This document shows positions 10,838-21,516 of a stretch of DNA of 64,000 nucleotides, one piece after another. The stretch covers positions 38,207,869 through 38,271,868 of the forward strand of contig NC_046683.1 in NCBI RefSeq assembly GCF_009870125.1, in the 5' to 3' direction. The stretch comes from Drosophila pseudoobscura (Eukaryota; Arthropoda; Insecta; Diptera; Drosophilidae). Every line of letters begins with the position of its first letter. Position 1 is the first letter of the stretch. The notes under the pieces are model-generated. The model saw only the letters and a list, made by a program, of their open reading frames with translations. It was not told where the DNA came from and did not search any database. The position numbers were made by a program, and so were the translations under genes.

Positions 10838-12360
10838 CCTCCCCCCTTAACTTGGAACGATGGCCACAATGGGGGTATTGCCAACGAAGCCGTGGCAGGA
10901 GTTACAACGGAGTCCAGGCTGGCGGGTGTGAAAGTTATTGCTCTGCGTTTGAAGATCCATACGAGGGTTGTGGCTATGAGCAGGATTCCGATGAGCACAT
11001 AAACGGCTGTCAAGTGTGCAGTTGCTTGGTGTCTTAGTCGGATAACCTCCAGGCTGTTCTCCAGATCGTTTAGGTATAAGTCTTGGAGGCTCAATTCCTT
11101 ATTTGAGGTTAATGTCGTTAAGTTTTGAATATGTGGCATGTTTATCTTAATTTTGTCTGCTATGGTGGTGGCAGCGTCGACGTATTTGATGCCGTCCGCG
11201 GAGATTGAGCAGTTCTCGTAGTGGATGACCATGGAGCCGCTGAACGTCTTGTCTGACATGCAATCGGACGTAATATTTACATTCTTGGCGTTGAAGATTA
11301 GTAGTAGACCCTTTATTGGTACGAATATTCGCGGTTGGTTTCCGCCGTTGATGATATTGCAAGTCGCTTTGTTATTGTTGAGTAGGTTGATTAGACAGTC
11401 TGGATTTGTCGGTGCTGTCGGGGTTTCACATACATGCAATTTGCCCAGTTTGATACAAGGTGAATTTAAAATCTTAATTTCTAGCTTATTTCTAATAATG
11501 TATTGTGGGAGAATTACAAATTTTGTGTTGTTGAACGGTAAGGGTATTAATCGGTACAATTGGTATTGTTCCTGTGATAGCATGGGTATTTTAATTTTAA
11601 AAGTTAGAGTTTTGTTTACTGTTGTTGATTCCAGTGAAAGTACGTTATACATTTCATGGTCTAATTCTATTGTAATATTTTGTTGTGACAGTAATTGTTT
11701 AATTCTTTGAATCTCCTCTGAATTTAAGATATATTTTGGGATTAATTTTAATTTGGTGAATAGCAGGCTCTCCGCTATGTTGCTTAGGTGATTATATAAT
11801 ATGTCTATACTATAAGTTATTCGATTGATATATTGTATAAGTTGTATAGTGTGTTGTTCTGAATCTAGTTCTTTAGAGATTTTATTTTGGTAAGTGTTTA
11901 TGAAATTGCTGATCGCTTCTTGTTCGATGTTGATATGGTTCGTAATATTTTTAAATCTAATTAGTGTCTCTCTCCTAAATTTCTGGCTGAGCTCTAAATT
12001 TTTGTTAATATTTGCGAAATTGTTGGTTATTTTTGTCTCATCGTCGGCATCCATATTGCCTGAAACGATCTTCACTATGCTACCTAGTCCGTTAATCAAT
12101 CCCCTCCTCGGTCTGTTATGCGGGAGTAAGGTGCTCAATATTTCTAACACCTGCTGAATCTTTTCGTGCAATGTTAGTTTTAGGTCAGAGAATTCGTTGT
12201 CGTTAGGTAAGTTATCGATTACTTTGATAAGTTTTTCTGCTGTTACCTCGTAATCGTTTAAGTGGATGACGTGGTTTATAGTTTTAAATGAATTTACTAC
12301 TCTAGCCGGTCCCAGGTTGACCTTTATTAACGGCTGGTCCTTATCCAAAACGTCGAGCAA
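10771..12360 (-). CDS. Envelope (Env) protein of the errantivirus
   Basis: A membrane glycoprotein-type frame of 529 codons from a TTG at 12360. The frame is open for about 50 nt further upstream, where a TTACAG splice-acceptor-like site lies near 12393. In errantiviruses env is made from a spliced RNA, so the lack of an ATG is expected. Visible features are a furin-like R-P-R-R site about 85 residues in, followed by a hydrophobic Gly-rich stretch like the insect-retrovirus fusion peptide, several N-glycosylation sites, and a hydrophobic membrane span near the C-terminus followed by basic residues. The last roughly 22 residues are encoded inside the LTR. No internal stop was found. The upstream part is separated from pol by the Jockey LINE, so normal splicing is unlikely. 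Confidence 0.82.
   Translation of the reverse strand: MLDVLDKDQPLIKVNLGPARVVNSFKTINHVIHLNDYEVTAEKLIKVIDNLPNDNEFSDLKLTLHEKIQQVLEILSTLLPHNRPRRGLINGLGSIVKIVSGNMDADDETKITNNFANINKNLELSQKFRRETLIRFKNITNHINIEQEAISNFINTYQNKISKELDSEQHTIQLIQYINRITYSIDILYNHLSNIAESLLFTKLKLIPKYILNSEEIQRIKQLLSQQNITIELDHEMYNVLSLESTTVNKTLTFKIKIPMLSQEQYQLYRLIPLPFNNTKFVILPQYIIRNKLEIKILNSPCIKLGKLHVCETPTAPTNPDCLINLLNNNKATCNIINGGNQPRIFVPIKGLLLIFNAKNVNITSDCMSDKTFSGSMVIHYENCSISADGIKYVDAATTIADKIKINMPHIQNLTTLTSNKELSLQDLYLNDLENSLEVIRLRHQATAHLTAVYVLIGILLIATTLVWIFKRRAITFTPASLDSVVTPATASLAIPPLWPSFQVKGGGVTDNGTVTPPPKPPRAMAMFH
10838..10848 (-). other. Polypurine tract of the errantivirus
   Basis: On the minus strand this is a run of A and G (AAGGGGGGAGG) immediately before the 3' LTR. 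It is the standard priming site for plus-strand DNA synthesis. Confidence 0.8.
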
Positions 12361-12803
12361 AAGTCGCTGTGCATACCCTAGCGTTAGTCTGTAAGAGTTT
12401 AGTTTAAGGGGTAGTTAATGCATGGTGTAAACTTTTACTTTAGTGTTTGTGTGGAGTCTCGATCATGCTCTCGTTGAATACGGACGCGTTCCAACATCGC
12501 TGTGAAAGACTTTGCAAAAGCAATAAAAACGGACAAGCCCACTACAGTGGCAACAACAAACAACTTACTTGTGCGAAAACGTTTAAGCGCGCGGTACTCG
12601 TGAAACTAAGTGCCGCTCGTGAATCTAAGCGCGCGGTACCAGTGGGACTAAGCGCCGCTCGGGTTCCTTAGCGCGCGGTACTCGTGTTTGGCCCCGTCGC
12701 TCGCGGGCCACCAAAGCGGGCGCGACCTACGGTCAGTGCACGCGCCTACAGACTAGACCTCAACTTCGTCTGGGTTAAACGCCCAAATCTACCTGACTTA
12801 AAA

Positions 12804-14336
12804 ATGGAACTACGTTCATCTAAGTCCCTTACTAAAGTCTCTCGTAGCATTAACAAACCGTCAAGTGCTGATCCAATGAGTTCTGCTACTGCCTCAGCTC
12901 TTAAAGCCCAGCTCACTTCAGAACTGACAATACTTAATTCTACGCAAAAGCAAGTTAACGACCAACGTGCTACGGATGGTCCCAATAACATTCCCCACTA
13001 CCATGCCCCACAGCCAACTGACGACCCTCATGTTTCTTGGCAGGACAGAGGAGCTCTCCCTCCTCCAAAAAAGAAACTTCACTCAACTGAACGCAGTCTC
13101 CCAAGTAGTCGAAACCCTTCTTTCGCAAACTACTATGCGCCACTCGCGGACACTGACGACTCAACTTCCGACGGTACCGAAGATATGGACCTCAGCCCTC
13201 ACAAGGAATGTAATGAATCCCCCACAACCAAACGCAACCCTCTGCCTCCTCCAATCATCATACCCGGGGTAAACGACATCGCAATGTTCTGGTCAATGCT
13301 GGATACGTTGGCAAGCCCCGAAAATTACCGTATAAAAACAAGCACTGGAGGACAAATTAGACTCCTATGCAACGACTCAACCACTTACCGCAAAATCGCC
13401 TCCGCGTTGATGGCTAAAGGCGTTCTCTGTCATAGCTACCAGTTGAAAGAAGAACGGTCATATAGAGTAGTAATCAAAAATCTTCACCACTCCACCCCAA
13501 CTGATTATATTAAGCAAGATCTCATGGCCAAGGGGCATCTAGCCCGATTCATCCACAATCCTCTTAACAGAGCGACCAAGAAGCAGCTCAACTTATTTTT
13601 CGTGGACTTAGAGCCAAATGAAAATAATAAAGAGATTTTCAAAGTATCAGACCTCTGCAGACAAAAGATAACTGTTGAGCAGCCACAACGCAAACAGGAG
13701 ATATCACAGTGTCACCGTTGTCAAGAATACGAACACACCAAAAGATATTGCAACAAAAAATTTGTTTGTGTTAAATGCGGGGGTCCGCATGCCACCATAG
13801 AATGCTCAAAGCCACAAGACGTCGAGCCCAAGTGTGCCAACTGTCTTGGCTCCCACACTGCCAATTATAGAGGTTGTAGGGTCTACCAACAGCTCCTATT
13901 GAAATTTTACCCACAACCACCACAGGTAAATTGGGAAAACACTCATCAGGCGCAACCTAGGGGAAAGAATACTTCCGGGCGCACCCAGAAACCCTCTCGC
14001 TCGCTCTCGAGAAGCAGCAGACAGAGGGACATGCCACGCAACGATATGTCCATTTCCCAGCCAAAAAGTCAGGAAAAACATATATCCTATGCTGAAGTCG
14101 CTAGAGGAGCCCAGCACCGATCAAGGAGTATAGCAAGACAACCAGGAAACCGGAACCCATCCCGTACTCGTACCCAACCAGAATCACCTCACAACACGCC
14201 TCTTGAGAACAAGCTAATGAATCTTGCAGATAAGCTAGACCAATTCATGCTAATGCAAAACAGGCTTATGAAAATGCAAGAGCAGATCCTCAACATTCTC
14301 TCAGCCACTAGCCTCTCAAAATGCCTTACCGTATAG
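12804..14336 (+). CDS. LINE ORF1 (Gag-like RNA-binding protein with three zinc knuckles)
   Basis: Nucleic-acid-binding protein that forms the LINE ribonucleoprotein. The first good ATG is at 12804 in the context AAAATGG, giving 510 residues; the frame is open upstream to a GTG at 12684. A basic, Ser/Thr/Pro-rich N-terminal half is followed by an RRM-like middle ('YRVVIKNLHHSTPTDYI', near 13460-13510). Then come three clustered knuckles near 13710-13880: C-x2-C-x4-H-x4-C, C-x2-C-x3-H-x4-C and C-x2-C-x3-H-x6-C. The C-terminus is basic and Ser/Arg-rich and ends in a Met/Leu-rich helix. This layout is typical of Jockey-clade ORF1. Its stop overlaps the start of ORF2 by 16 nt. Confidence 0.93.
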   Translation: MELRSSKSLTKVSRSINKPSSADPMSSATASALKAQLTSELTILNSTQKQVNDQRATDGPNNIPHYHAPQPTDDPHVSWQDRGALPPPKKKLHSTERSLPSSRNPSFANYYAPLADTDDSTSDGTEDMDLSPHKECNESPTTKRNPLPPPIIIPGVNDIAMFWSMLDTLASPENYRIKTSTGGQIRLLCNDSTTYRKIASALMAKGVLCHSYQLKEERSYRVVIKNLHHSTPTDYIKQDLMAKGHLARFIHNPLNRATKKQLNLFFVDLEPNENNKEIFKVSDLCRQKITVEQPQRKQEISQCHRCQEYEHTKRYCNKKFVCVKCGGPHATIECSKPQDVEPKCANCLGSHTANYRGCRVYQQLLLKFYPQPPQVNWENTHQAQPRGKNTSGRTQKPSRSLSRSSRQRDMPRNDMSISQPKSQEKHISYAEVARGAQHRSRSIARQPGNRNPSRTRTQPESPHNTPLENKLMNLADKLDQFMLMQNRLMKMQEQILNILSATSLSKCLTV

Positions 14337-17023
14337 GTATTTGGAATGCGTCGGGCATAGCCAACAAAAGCCTAGAACTCAAAAACTTCATTGCATCGAA
14401 TCAAATCGACATAATGCTTCTCTCGGAAACGCACTTCTGCAGCAGAACAACATTCAAACTAATAGGATACGAACTCTACACTGCAAATCATCCCTCCGAT
14501 AGTTTTAGAGGAGGATCTGCTATCCTCATCCGCAGCAGCCTCAAGCACTTCCCAATCAACCCCATTACAGATGGCCAAATTCAAGCCGCTAACATGGTGC
14601 TAAGCACCTCTCTAGGAGAAATAACTATCTCGGCTATCTACTGTCCTCCTGCTACCTTATGGACAAGTTCTCAGTTCCGCTCTTTATTATCTAGTTTTGG
14701 GCCAAAATACATTGCAGCTGGGGACTGGAATGCGAAGCACCAATGGTGGGGAAACCCTCGCTCCTGCCCTAGAGGTCGCGAAATCCACGACTATATAGTC
14801 TCAAGTGGAGCCAACATTCTTGCCACTGGCTCTGCAACCCACTACCCATACGACTCCAACAGATCGCCTAGTGCCTTGGATTTCGCTATCTACAAAGGCG
14901 TTCCCCATAGATTCCTGCACATACAAGCGAACTTCGACCTTCCCTCCGATCACCTACCGCTTCTCATAGAAATGCACTTATCCCCTGTCAACTACCCCAC
15001 TAAACAGAAGCTCCTGCACAGTCGAGCAAACATTGAGATTTTTCAAACCCATTTGGAAGATCACATCCGACTTAACGAGAGATTCGAGTCTCCAGAAGAC
15101 ATTGACGCGGCTGTACGCTCGCTTAATAGCCTCATTCAGGAAGCAGCTCTCTCCGCAGAACCACCCACGTCCGAGGAGCGCTCGACCCGACCTGCTGCAT
15201 CACCTGACCCTCACATCGAAAACCTTGTGCGTATCAAGAGAAGACTAAGGAAAGCTTTCATAAGAACTCACGACCCAGACACTAAAGCTCAGATGCACAG
15301 AGCGGGCAGAAACTTAAAAAAGGCCCTCGCTGAGAAAAGCAGCAAACACTTCGACGAAATGCTAAAAAGAGCCGATACAACTGAAAGTAGCCAGGTCAAT
15401 CTCTGGAAACTCACCCGTGGCATCAAGAGGCAGCCACTGTGCAGCTTTCCATTAAGAAACGACAACGGTACCTGGGTGAAGTCTGACTTGGAAAAAGCAG
15501 AAGCGTTCGCTAGAAATTTAGAGACCAGATTCACTCCAGCCGATGTAGCACCTCAAGATCACACGCGAGCACTCTCCTGGTACTTAGAAGCGCCCCTACA
15601 GATGTCGATACCAACCAAGCCAGTTTCACCTTCTGAAGTCCAAGCGGAAATAAAAGCTCTTGTGAACAACAAAGCTCCTGGGCACGATTTAATAGATGCC
15701 CGCATCGCAAAACTGCTTCCACGCAAGGGAGTTATGTTTCTAGTTGCACTCTACAACGCCATCCTCCGCATCGGCCACTTCCCCACCCAATGGAAGTGTG
15801 CAATGATTGTGATGATACTAAAGCCAGGTAAACCAACGTCAGCCCTAGAGTCATACAGACCAATAAGCCTACTGCCAGTTTTCTCCAAGATATTCGAAAG
15901 AATATTCTTGAGCAGAATGGTGGCTGAAAGCTGCGTCAAGGAAGCTATTCCACAGCACCAATTCGGTTTCAGAAGACAGCACGGGACTCCGGAACAAGTA
16001 CACAGAGTGGCTCAACACATCCTCAACGCTTATGAAACTAAGCAATACTGCTCAGGGGTGTTTCTCGACGTGAAACAAGCTTTCGACAAAGTCTGGCACA
16101 AGGGACTTTTATATAAATTAAAGATGCTACTACCCGCCCCCCAGTATTCAGTCATAAAGTCATTTTTGGGAGAAAGAACGTTTATTGTCACAATCAAGGA
16201 CGCTATTTCAGACATAAAAATTATCAGAGCTGGAGTTCCACAAGGCAGCGTCCTTGGGCCAATCCTGTACACATTGTTTACACGCGACATGCCGCTACCG
16301 CACGTCAACCCAAGCAACTTCCTGGTCGCCACTTACGCTGACGATACTGCTATTCTTTCGTCATCCACCTGCTACAGAGCCGTTGCTGAACAACTTCAAA
16401 TCTACCTCGAATCCGTGGAAAAATGGGCAAAAAAATGGAACATCACAATTAACGAAACAAAGTCAGTTAACGTAAATTTTACTCTAAGAAGCAAGCACCC
16501 ACCAGACCTAACCTTCAACGGAAATATAATTCCGCGCAAGAGCAGTCACTGCTACCTCGGTGTCCACTTCGATAAAAGCCTAACTTGGGGACCGCATATC
16601 AGAGCTACAGTCATCAAATGTCAAAACAAACTCAAAAAGTTGCACTGGCTCATGAACTCAAAAAGTAAGCTTCCCCTACGCAATAAAGTCATATTGTACA
16701 AGGCAATTATAATCCCTATATGGACATATGCCATTCAAGTCTGGGGATGTGCAGCGAAGACGCATCTGAATAAAATCAGAGTCATGCAAGCGAAGGCTCT
16801 AAGGGCGATGACAGGTGCCCCGTGGTTTGTTCGGACCACAATGCTGGAAAGAGATCTCCTCATCCCAAAAATTGGAGATCAAATAAACCATCATAGCAGT
16901 CGATACAACGATAGGCTCATTAACCATCCAAATGAAACAGCTAGAGGATTACTGCACCCCCAAATCCCACGCAGACTCAAACGTCTCCACCCATTGAACA
17001 TAAAAAATAGAAAAATTTGCTGA
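14321..17023 (+). CDS. LINE ORF2 (endonuclease - reverse transcriptase)
   Basis: Enzyme that nicks target DNA and copies the LINE RNA in place. The 900 residues start at ATG 14321, inside the end of ORF1. The apurinic-type endonuclease fills the first 230 residues: 'GIWNASGI', 'LLSETHF', 'AAGDWNAKHQWWG' and a C-terminal 'SDHLPLL'. The RT follows with 'YRPISLLPVFSKIFE', 'QFGFRRQHGT', 'LDVKQAFDKVWH', 'GVPQGSVLGPILY' and catalytic Y-A-D-D ('TYADDTAIL'), then the thumb-like 'YLGVHFDKSLTW' region. There is no RNase H domain, which fits the Jockey clade. No frameshift or stop is present, so enzymatic competence is plausible. Confidence 0.95.
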   Translation: MPYRIGIWNASGIANKSLELKNFIASNQIDIMLLSETHFCSRTTFKLIGYELYTANHPSDSFRGGSAILIRSSLKHFPINPITDGQIQAANMVLSTSLGEITISAIYCPPATLWTSSQFRSLLSSFGPKYIAAGDWNAKHQWWGNPRSCPRGREIHDYIVSSGANILATGSATHYPYDSNRSPSALDFAIYKGVPHRFLHIQANFDLPSDHLPLLIEMHLSPVNYPTKQKLLHSRANIEIFQTHLEDHIRLNERFESPEDIDAAVRSLNSLIQEAALSAEPPTSEERSTRPAASPDPHIENLVRIKRRLRKAFIRTHDPDTKAQMHRAGRNLKKALAEKSSKHFDEMLKRADTTESSQVNLWKLTRGIKRQPLCSFPLRNDNGTWVKSDLEKAEAFARNLETRFTPADVAPQDHTRALSWYLEAPLQMSIPTKPVSPSEVQAEIKALVNNKAPGHDLIDARIAKLLPRKGVMFLVALYNAILRIGHFPTQWKCAMIVMILKPGKPTSALESYRPISLLPVFSKIFERIFLSRMVAESCVKEAIPQHQFGFRRQHGTPEQVHRVAQHILNAYETKQYCSGVFLDVKQAFDKVWHKGLLYKLKMLLPAPQYSVIKSFLGERTFIVTIKDAISDIKIIRAGVPQGSVLGPILYTLFTRDMPLPHVNPSNFLVATYADDTAILSSSTCYRAVAEQLQIYLESVEKWAKKWNITINETKSVNVNFTLRSKHPPDLTFNGNIIPRKSSHCYLGVHFDKSLTWGPHIRATVIKCQNKLKKLHWLMNSKSKLPLRNKVILYKAIIIPIWTYAIQVWGCAAKTHLNKIRVMQAKALRAMTGAPWFVRTTMLERDLLIPKIGDQINHHSSRYNDRLINHPNETARGLLHPQIPRRLKRLHPLNIKNRKIC

Positions 17024-17143
17024 ATAACACATCATTAAAATGTATATATAAACCTAATCATTAAACTCTTATAATATGTAGTAAGCCAATGTAAATATCA
17101 CTAAAATTAGATCATAGTTTAAGTAAAGCTGATTTCTAATAAA

Positions 17144-17177
<34 letters not shown>

Positions 17178-17215
17178 GTTTGTGTGTGTTTTTTTTTGTA
17201 TTATTTTTTTTTGTT

Positions 17216-18062
17216 TTACGTTCTTGTGACTGTTTTGGTTAATTTTCTTATCTTTTGTTTGTGTAATTTCTGTTTCTTTGCTGTTCGTAACGTTATCCCG
17301 TTGTCTACTAAGGCTTTATGTGTACTGAAACGCGGTGTTAATTTGTTTCTCCTATTTTCCTTCCTAAATATTAGATTACCCGTTGGTACGGTGGGGGCCT
17401 CTATCCTAGATTCATTCGCTTTTTCTGTTCTTTTATAGGTCTGGTTTTCCATGTTTAGCTTGACTGCTGGGTAAAGTGTAGTTTGGAATTCGTTAAGTTT
17501 TGTCAAGTATTCATGTTCGTTATTAAATTGGATTGTTTTATCGGAAATGTGTGTTCGTCCACTGAATAGTTCGAAAGGTGTCAAGTTGGTACTGCTGTGG
17601 ATGGCATTGTTGTAAGTTATTATGGTTTCGTCGAGGATTTCGTTATGTTCTTGTGTCAATTTCAATTCTTTCCTCTTATTGAGGATTATTCTATAGATTT
17701 CTGTTAGTGTTGAGTGTAAGCGTTCGACTGTCGAATTTCTGCTTGATTGTTGGAAGGAAGTTATATGCAGCTCGATACTGTACTGTTGAAGAAAGTCTTT
17801 GAAGTATTATCTTTTTGGGTAAGCCGAAGTGGCTCATAAAGTCTTTGAATGCTTTTGTGACGCTAACAGAGTTTCTGTTTGTTAGTGGGTATGCTGGTGC
17901 GAATTTAGAGAATTTATCAATAATTGTCAGGTTGTAATTATGGTTGATCGTATAGATGTCTGTGTGAATGATATCTAATGGTCCGTTCGGTATTTCGGGT
18001 AAAACGAAAGGCGGTTTTTGTGGTTGCCTATCATATTTAAGGGTGAGGCATACCTCGCAATT
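17216..18062 (-). pseudogene. Errantivirus integrase remnant
   Basis: From the right, the zinc-finger end 'CEVC' at about 18045-18060 is followed by the core with 'HTDIYTIN' and 'IDKFSKFAPAYPL'. Then come a frameshift plus a short deletion near 17800-17815, the conserved 'STVERLHSTLTEI' block, and a C-terminal arm open to a stop at 17216. The part before the CxxC (HxxH half and the RNase H linker) is missing where the LOA LINE abuts. Family is clear; function is lost. Confidence 0.82.
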
Positions 18063-18189
18063 TCGGGGGGGGGGGGATAAGAGCCTCCCGCCCCCAAGCT
18101 CACTTGGACCTATAAACAGGTCCGTTGTGTTGCCGCATGGGCATGTGCCCCTTCGCGTTGCCCGAACCGTGAGAGCATACTACTGCAGG

Positions 18190-21100
18190 TTAAGGGCAGT
18201 CCCATCCGGTGGCTTGGATGTATTTGGACAAGGTCCCTGGTTTGATTACGGACAGGTCCGAAATGTCCGTGAGGAAAGCGGCCCCGAGAATACGAAGACG
18301 ACGATTTCCAAGGGCTGGGCAGTGGCAGAAGAAGTGGGGGACCGATTCCTCCTCCTCCTCGTCGCGACAACTCCTGCAGAAGTCGTTATGAGGGATTGAC
18401 AGTCTAGAGGCGTGAGTGCCGATCTGCCAGTGTCCCGTAATGGCTCTAGTAACTGCAGAGCACTGTGCTCTGCTGAGTTTATACAGCTCTGCTGAGCGCT
18501 TCTTCGATCGATATGGCCATATCAATCTTGAGACTTTACAGGAAACGGTTTGCTGCCATCTCCTATTGGCATTTTGCTCGAACAATTCGTGCGTTAGGAG
18601 CCTGCACGTAGCCAAGGGCATCGCTACTTGCTCCCTCTCCGATAGGAGAGGAATCGTAGTACCCTTCCTTGGTAGCTCGTCGGCGGCGTCATTAGCCTCG
18701 ATGTCCCTGTGGCCGGGGACCCATATAAGGAAGAGATCTAACTGCTCTGCGATCTCGTGCAGAGACCTGCGGCAGTCATTTACAGTCGCTGAGTTCGACG
18801 ATATTGAGCCTAGAGCTTTGATAGCTGCTTGGCTGTCCGAGAAGACGCACACTAAGTGCGTATCTAGGAGTAGTTTGGAGACGATCGAAATGGCCTCCTT
18901 GATGGCTTCAACCTCCGCTTGGAACACACTACAGTGATCCGGGAGCCTGAAGCAATGACTGATGTTCAGCTCGCTGCAGTAGACTCCGCCTCCCACGCGG
19001 CCGTCTAGCTTTGAGCCATCAGTGTAGAAGTGGACCGCATTTGCAGGCCCTGGTTCGCCCATCTCCCAGTCCTCCCTAGATGGGATTGATACCTGGAAGG
19101 GCGTCGAGAGGTGATCACTAGGGATACAGTAATCTGTCCTCTCTGGTAATTGCGGGAGTCTCATCAGGATTCCCGAGTGCCCAACCGCGGATGCTTTCCA
19201 CAGTCTGGCTTCTCTCATTCGGAGGGCGGAAAGTGTTGCCACCTTCTTTCCCATGAGATCAACCGGGAGGAGGTCAGCACAGTATCCAGGGCTTCCCCTG
19301 GAGTAGTGTGTAGCCCGCCAGTTATGCATAGCTCTGCCATGCGTTGAACTCTGCTGAGTTTATTGAGGCCTGTCCTTTTGTCCAAGGCTGGCCACCATAC
19401 CACCACTCCATAGAGCATGATTGGTCGTATGATGGCGGTGTAGAGCCACCGAACTATATAGGGGGTCATTCCCCATTTTAGTCCGATGGCTTTCCTGCAA
19501 GTATAGAGGGCTACTGTGGCCTTCTTTACTCTATCCTCTATGCTCAATTTCCAATCGAGCTTTCTATCGAGGATTAGGCCAAGATACTTGGCGTTGTTGC
19601 TGAATACTAGCGCTTCCCCACATAGTCTTGGGGGAATCAGTGCCGGAACTTTGTACTTCCTAGTGAAAAGCACCAGTTCCGTTTTAGACGGGTTGACGCC
19701 TAACCCGCATTTGTCTGCCCATTTCGACATTTTCGTGAGAGTACTTGTCATGCACTCACACAACGTCTGCGGAAATTTTCCGGAGAATGCTATGGCAACG
19801 TCGTCCGCGTACACACGGCAGCCACCACCCTCTATCTCCCGCAGCAGTGTGTTCACTGCCACGTTCCATAGGAGGGGCGAGAGGACTCCGCCCTGCGGTG
19901 TGCCTCTGCTGACAAATCTGGTAAACGTTGACGTCCCCAGTGATGCCTCAACAGTCCTGCATTGTAGCATCTGATCGATCAGGCTCACCGTCCTGGAGTC
20001 AACGCCCAGATCCGTCAGTGCGCCCGTGATGGCGGTCGGAAGGATGTTGTTGAAGGCGCCTTCTATGTCGAGGAAGGCTACTAGGGTGTACTCCTTAAAA
20101 TTAAGGGATGCTTCGATGATCGATGTGATCGAGTGTAGGGCCGTTTCGGTGGATCTTCCCTTCCGATAGGCATGCTGGGAGTCTGAGATCAGACTGGACG
20201 GAATGCACGCCGTTAGATGCAGCCCCAGGAGCCGCTCCATCGCCTTTAGAAGAAAAGACGATAGACTTATGGGTCTGAAATCTTTTGGGGCAGTGTGCGA
20301 GGGCTTGCCTGCCTTGGGTATGAATACGACTTTGGTCTGAAGCCAGGTGTCAGGAATGCACCCGTGGGAGAAGATTCCCTCGTAAATTATTTTGAGACAG
20401 TTAATGGCTTTGTGTCCCGCGTGAATCAGTTGGGCAGGGAAAATGCCGTCTGGCCCCGCGGACTTGTAGGGTTTAAAACTTCTGATCGCCCAGGAAATGT
20501 TCTCCTGGCTTAGCAGTCTCAAGATGGCATTTGAGGCGACGGAAGGAGGCGCGAGGTAGTTGGGTCTGTTTTCATCGCAGCCAGGGAAGTGGGTATTTAG
20601 GAGAAGATTTAGCGACTCCTCGCTGGACGTAGTCCACGACTGGTCGGTGTTCTTCAAGTAGCCCAGGGTGGGTGTTGTCTTCGAGAGAACTCTGCGCAAG
20701 CGTGAGGCTTCTGAGTTACTCTCGATTTCGCTGCAGAACTTACGCCAGGAGGCGCGTTTGGCTTTTCTAAGTTCTTTGTTGTAGGTTGACAGACTGGCTT
20801 TGTACTCGGCCCAGTTTTGCTCAACGTTTTCGGACTGGCTTCGGCACTGAGAAGGAGTAGACAGTTTCCACGTACCTGTGGTCCGAGAAGGAGTGCTCTT
20901 CCAGGACCCTCCAGGATACAATGTTACGCTGTATCTCATGAGAGGCAAGCATGAGGTCCAGGACCTCCTTGCGGTTTTTAATGATAAAGGTGGGATCACT
21001 ACCCCGGTTTAATAAGACCATCTGTGTGGTCAGTAAGTAACTGAAAAGGTACTCACTCCTTTCGTTTGTGTCAGTGCTTCCCCACTGACAGTGATGTGCA

Positions 21101-21516
21101 TTGGCATCACACCCCACAATTAGGCCGATGTCCTTGGCCGAGCAGTCTGCGATTAGAGCCCGGAGAGGCGCGTGTGGAGGGGGGTCTGGTTGTTCATGCC
21201 CCATGTATGCGGAGCAGATCCTCAGTGAGCGCTCCTGGCCTTCGAGGCTCACTGCGGTGTGGTCTTCATTGCTGAAATTTGGGAGCAAAAATAAGTGCAA
21301 CTCTCTTTTTGCAAGAATGCAGGTACGAGTTTTACCTGCGGTTTCAGCTACATATAGCTTGTAGTCAGAAGTCCTCAGACCGGAGACCCTGTTTCCGAGG
21401 ATCCAGGGCTCCTGAATGAGTACTATGTCGGCTCCACCCTTGGCCAGGTGGAGCAGTAGAGCAGCGCATGCTGCCTTACAATGGTGGAGGTTTATCTGCA
21501 GGAGCGTCAACGACAT
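18190..21516 (-). pseudogene. LOA-type ORF2: endonuclease, reverse transcriptase, RNase H
   Basis: ATG at 21516. The endonuclease (20821-21516) shows 'QINLHHCKAA', 'LIQEPW', 'GCDANAHHCQWG' and 'SFSDHRYV'. The RT (19215-20999) shows 'FKPYKSAGPDGI', 'DFRPISLSSFLLK', 'AYRKGRST', 'LDIEGAFNN', 'GTPQGGVLSP' and catalytic 'VYADDVAI'. The RNase H (18190-19329) shows 'HFYTDGSKLDGRVGGG', 'EAEVEAIKEA'-like and 'VPGHRDIEANDAAD' motifs. The C-terminus has a C-x2-C...H-x4-C zinc motif ('CRSC'...'HFFCHC'). Frames change near 20850-21000 and near 19290, so the protein is broken even though every domain is recognisable. Confidence 0.87.

Larger units (their letters stand above)
12454..17174 (+). mobile_element. 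Full-length Jockey-clade LINE (non-LTR retrotransposon)
   Basis: A complete 4.7-kb unit with a 5' UTR, two overlapping intact ORFs, a short 3' UTR, an AATAAA signal (17138-17143) and a long A tail. It is flanked by a perfect 12-bp duplication, AGTGTTTGTGTG (12442-12453 and 17175-17186). It lies opposite to the errantivirus, between the env and integrase coding parts. Two open ORFs, a perfect duplication and an unbroken tail make it the best candidate for a recently active element here. Confidence 0.95.
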
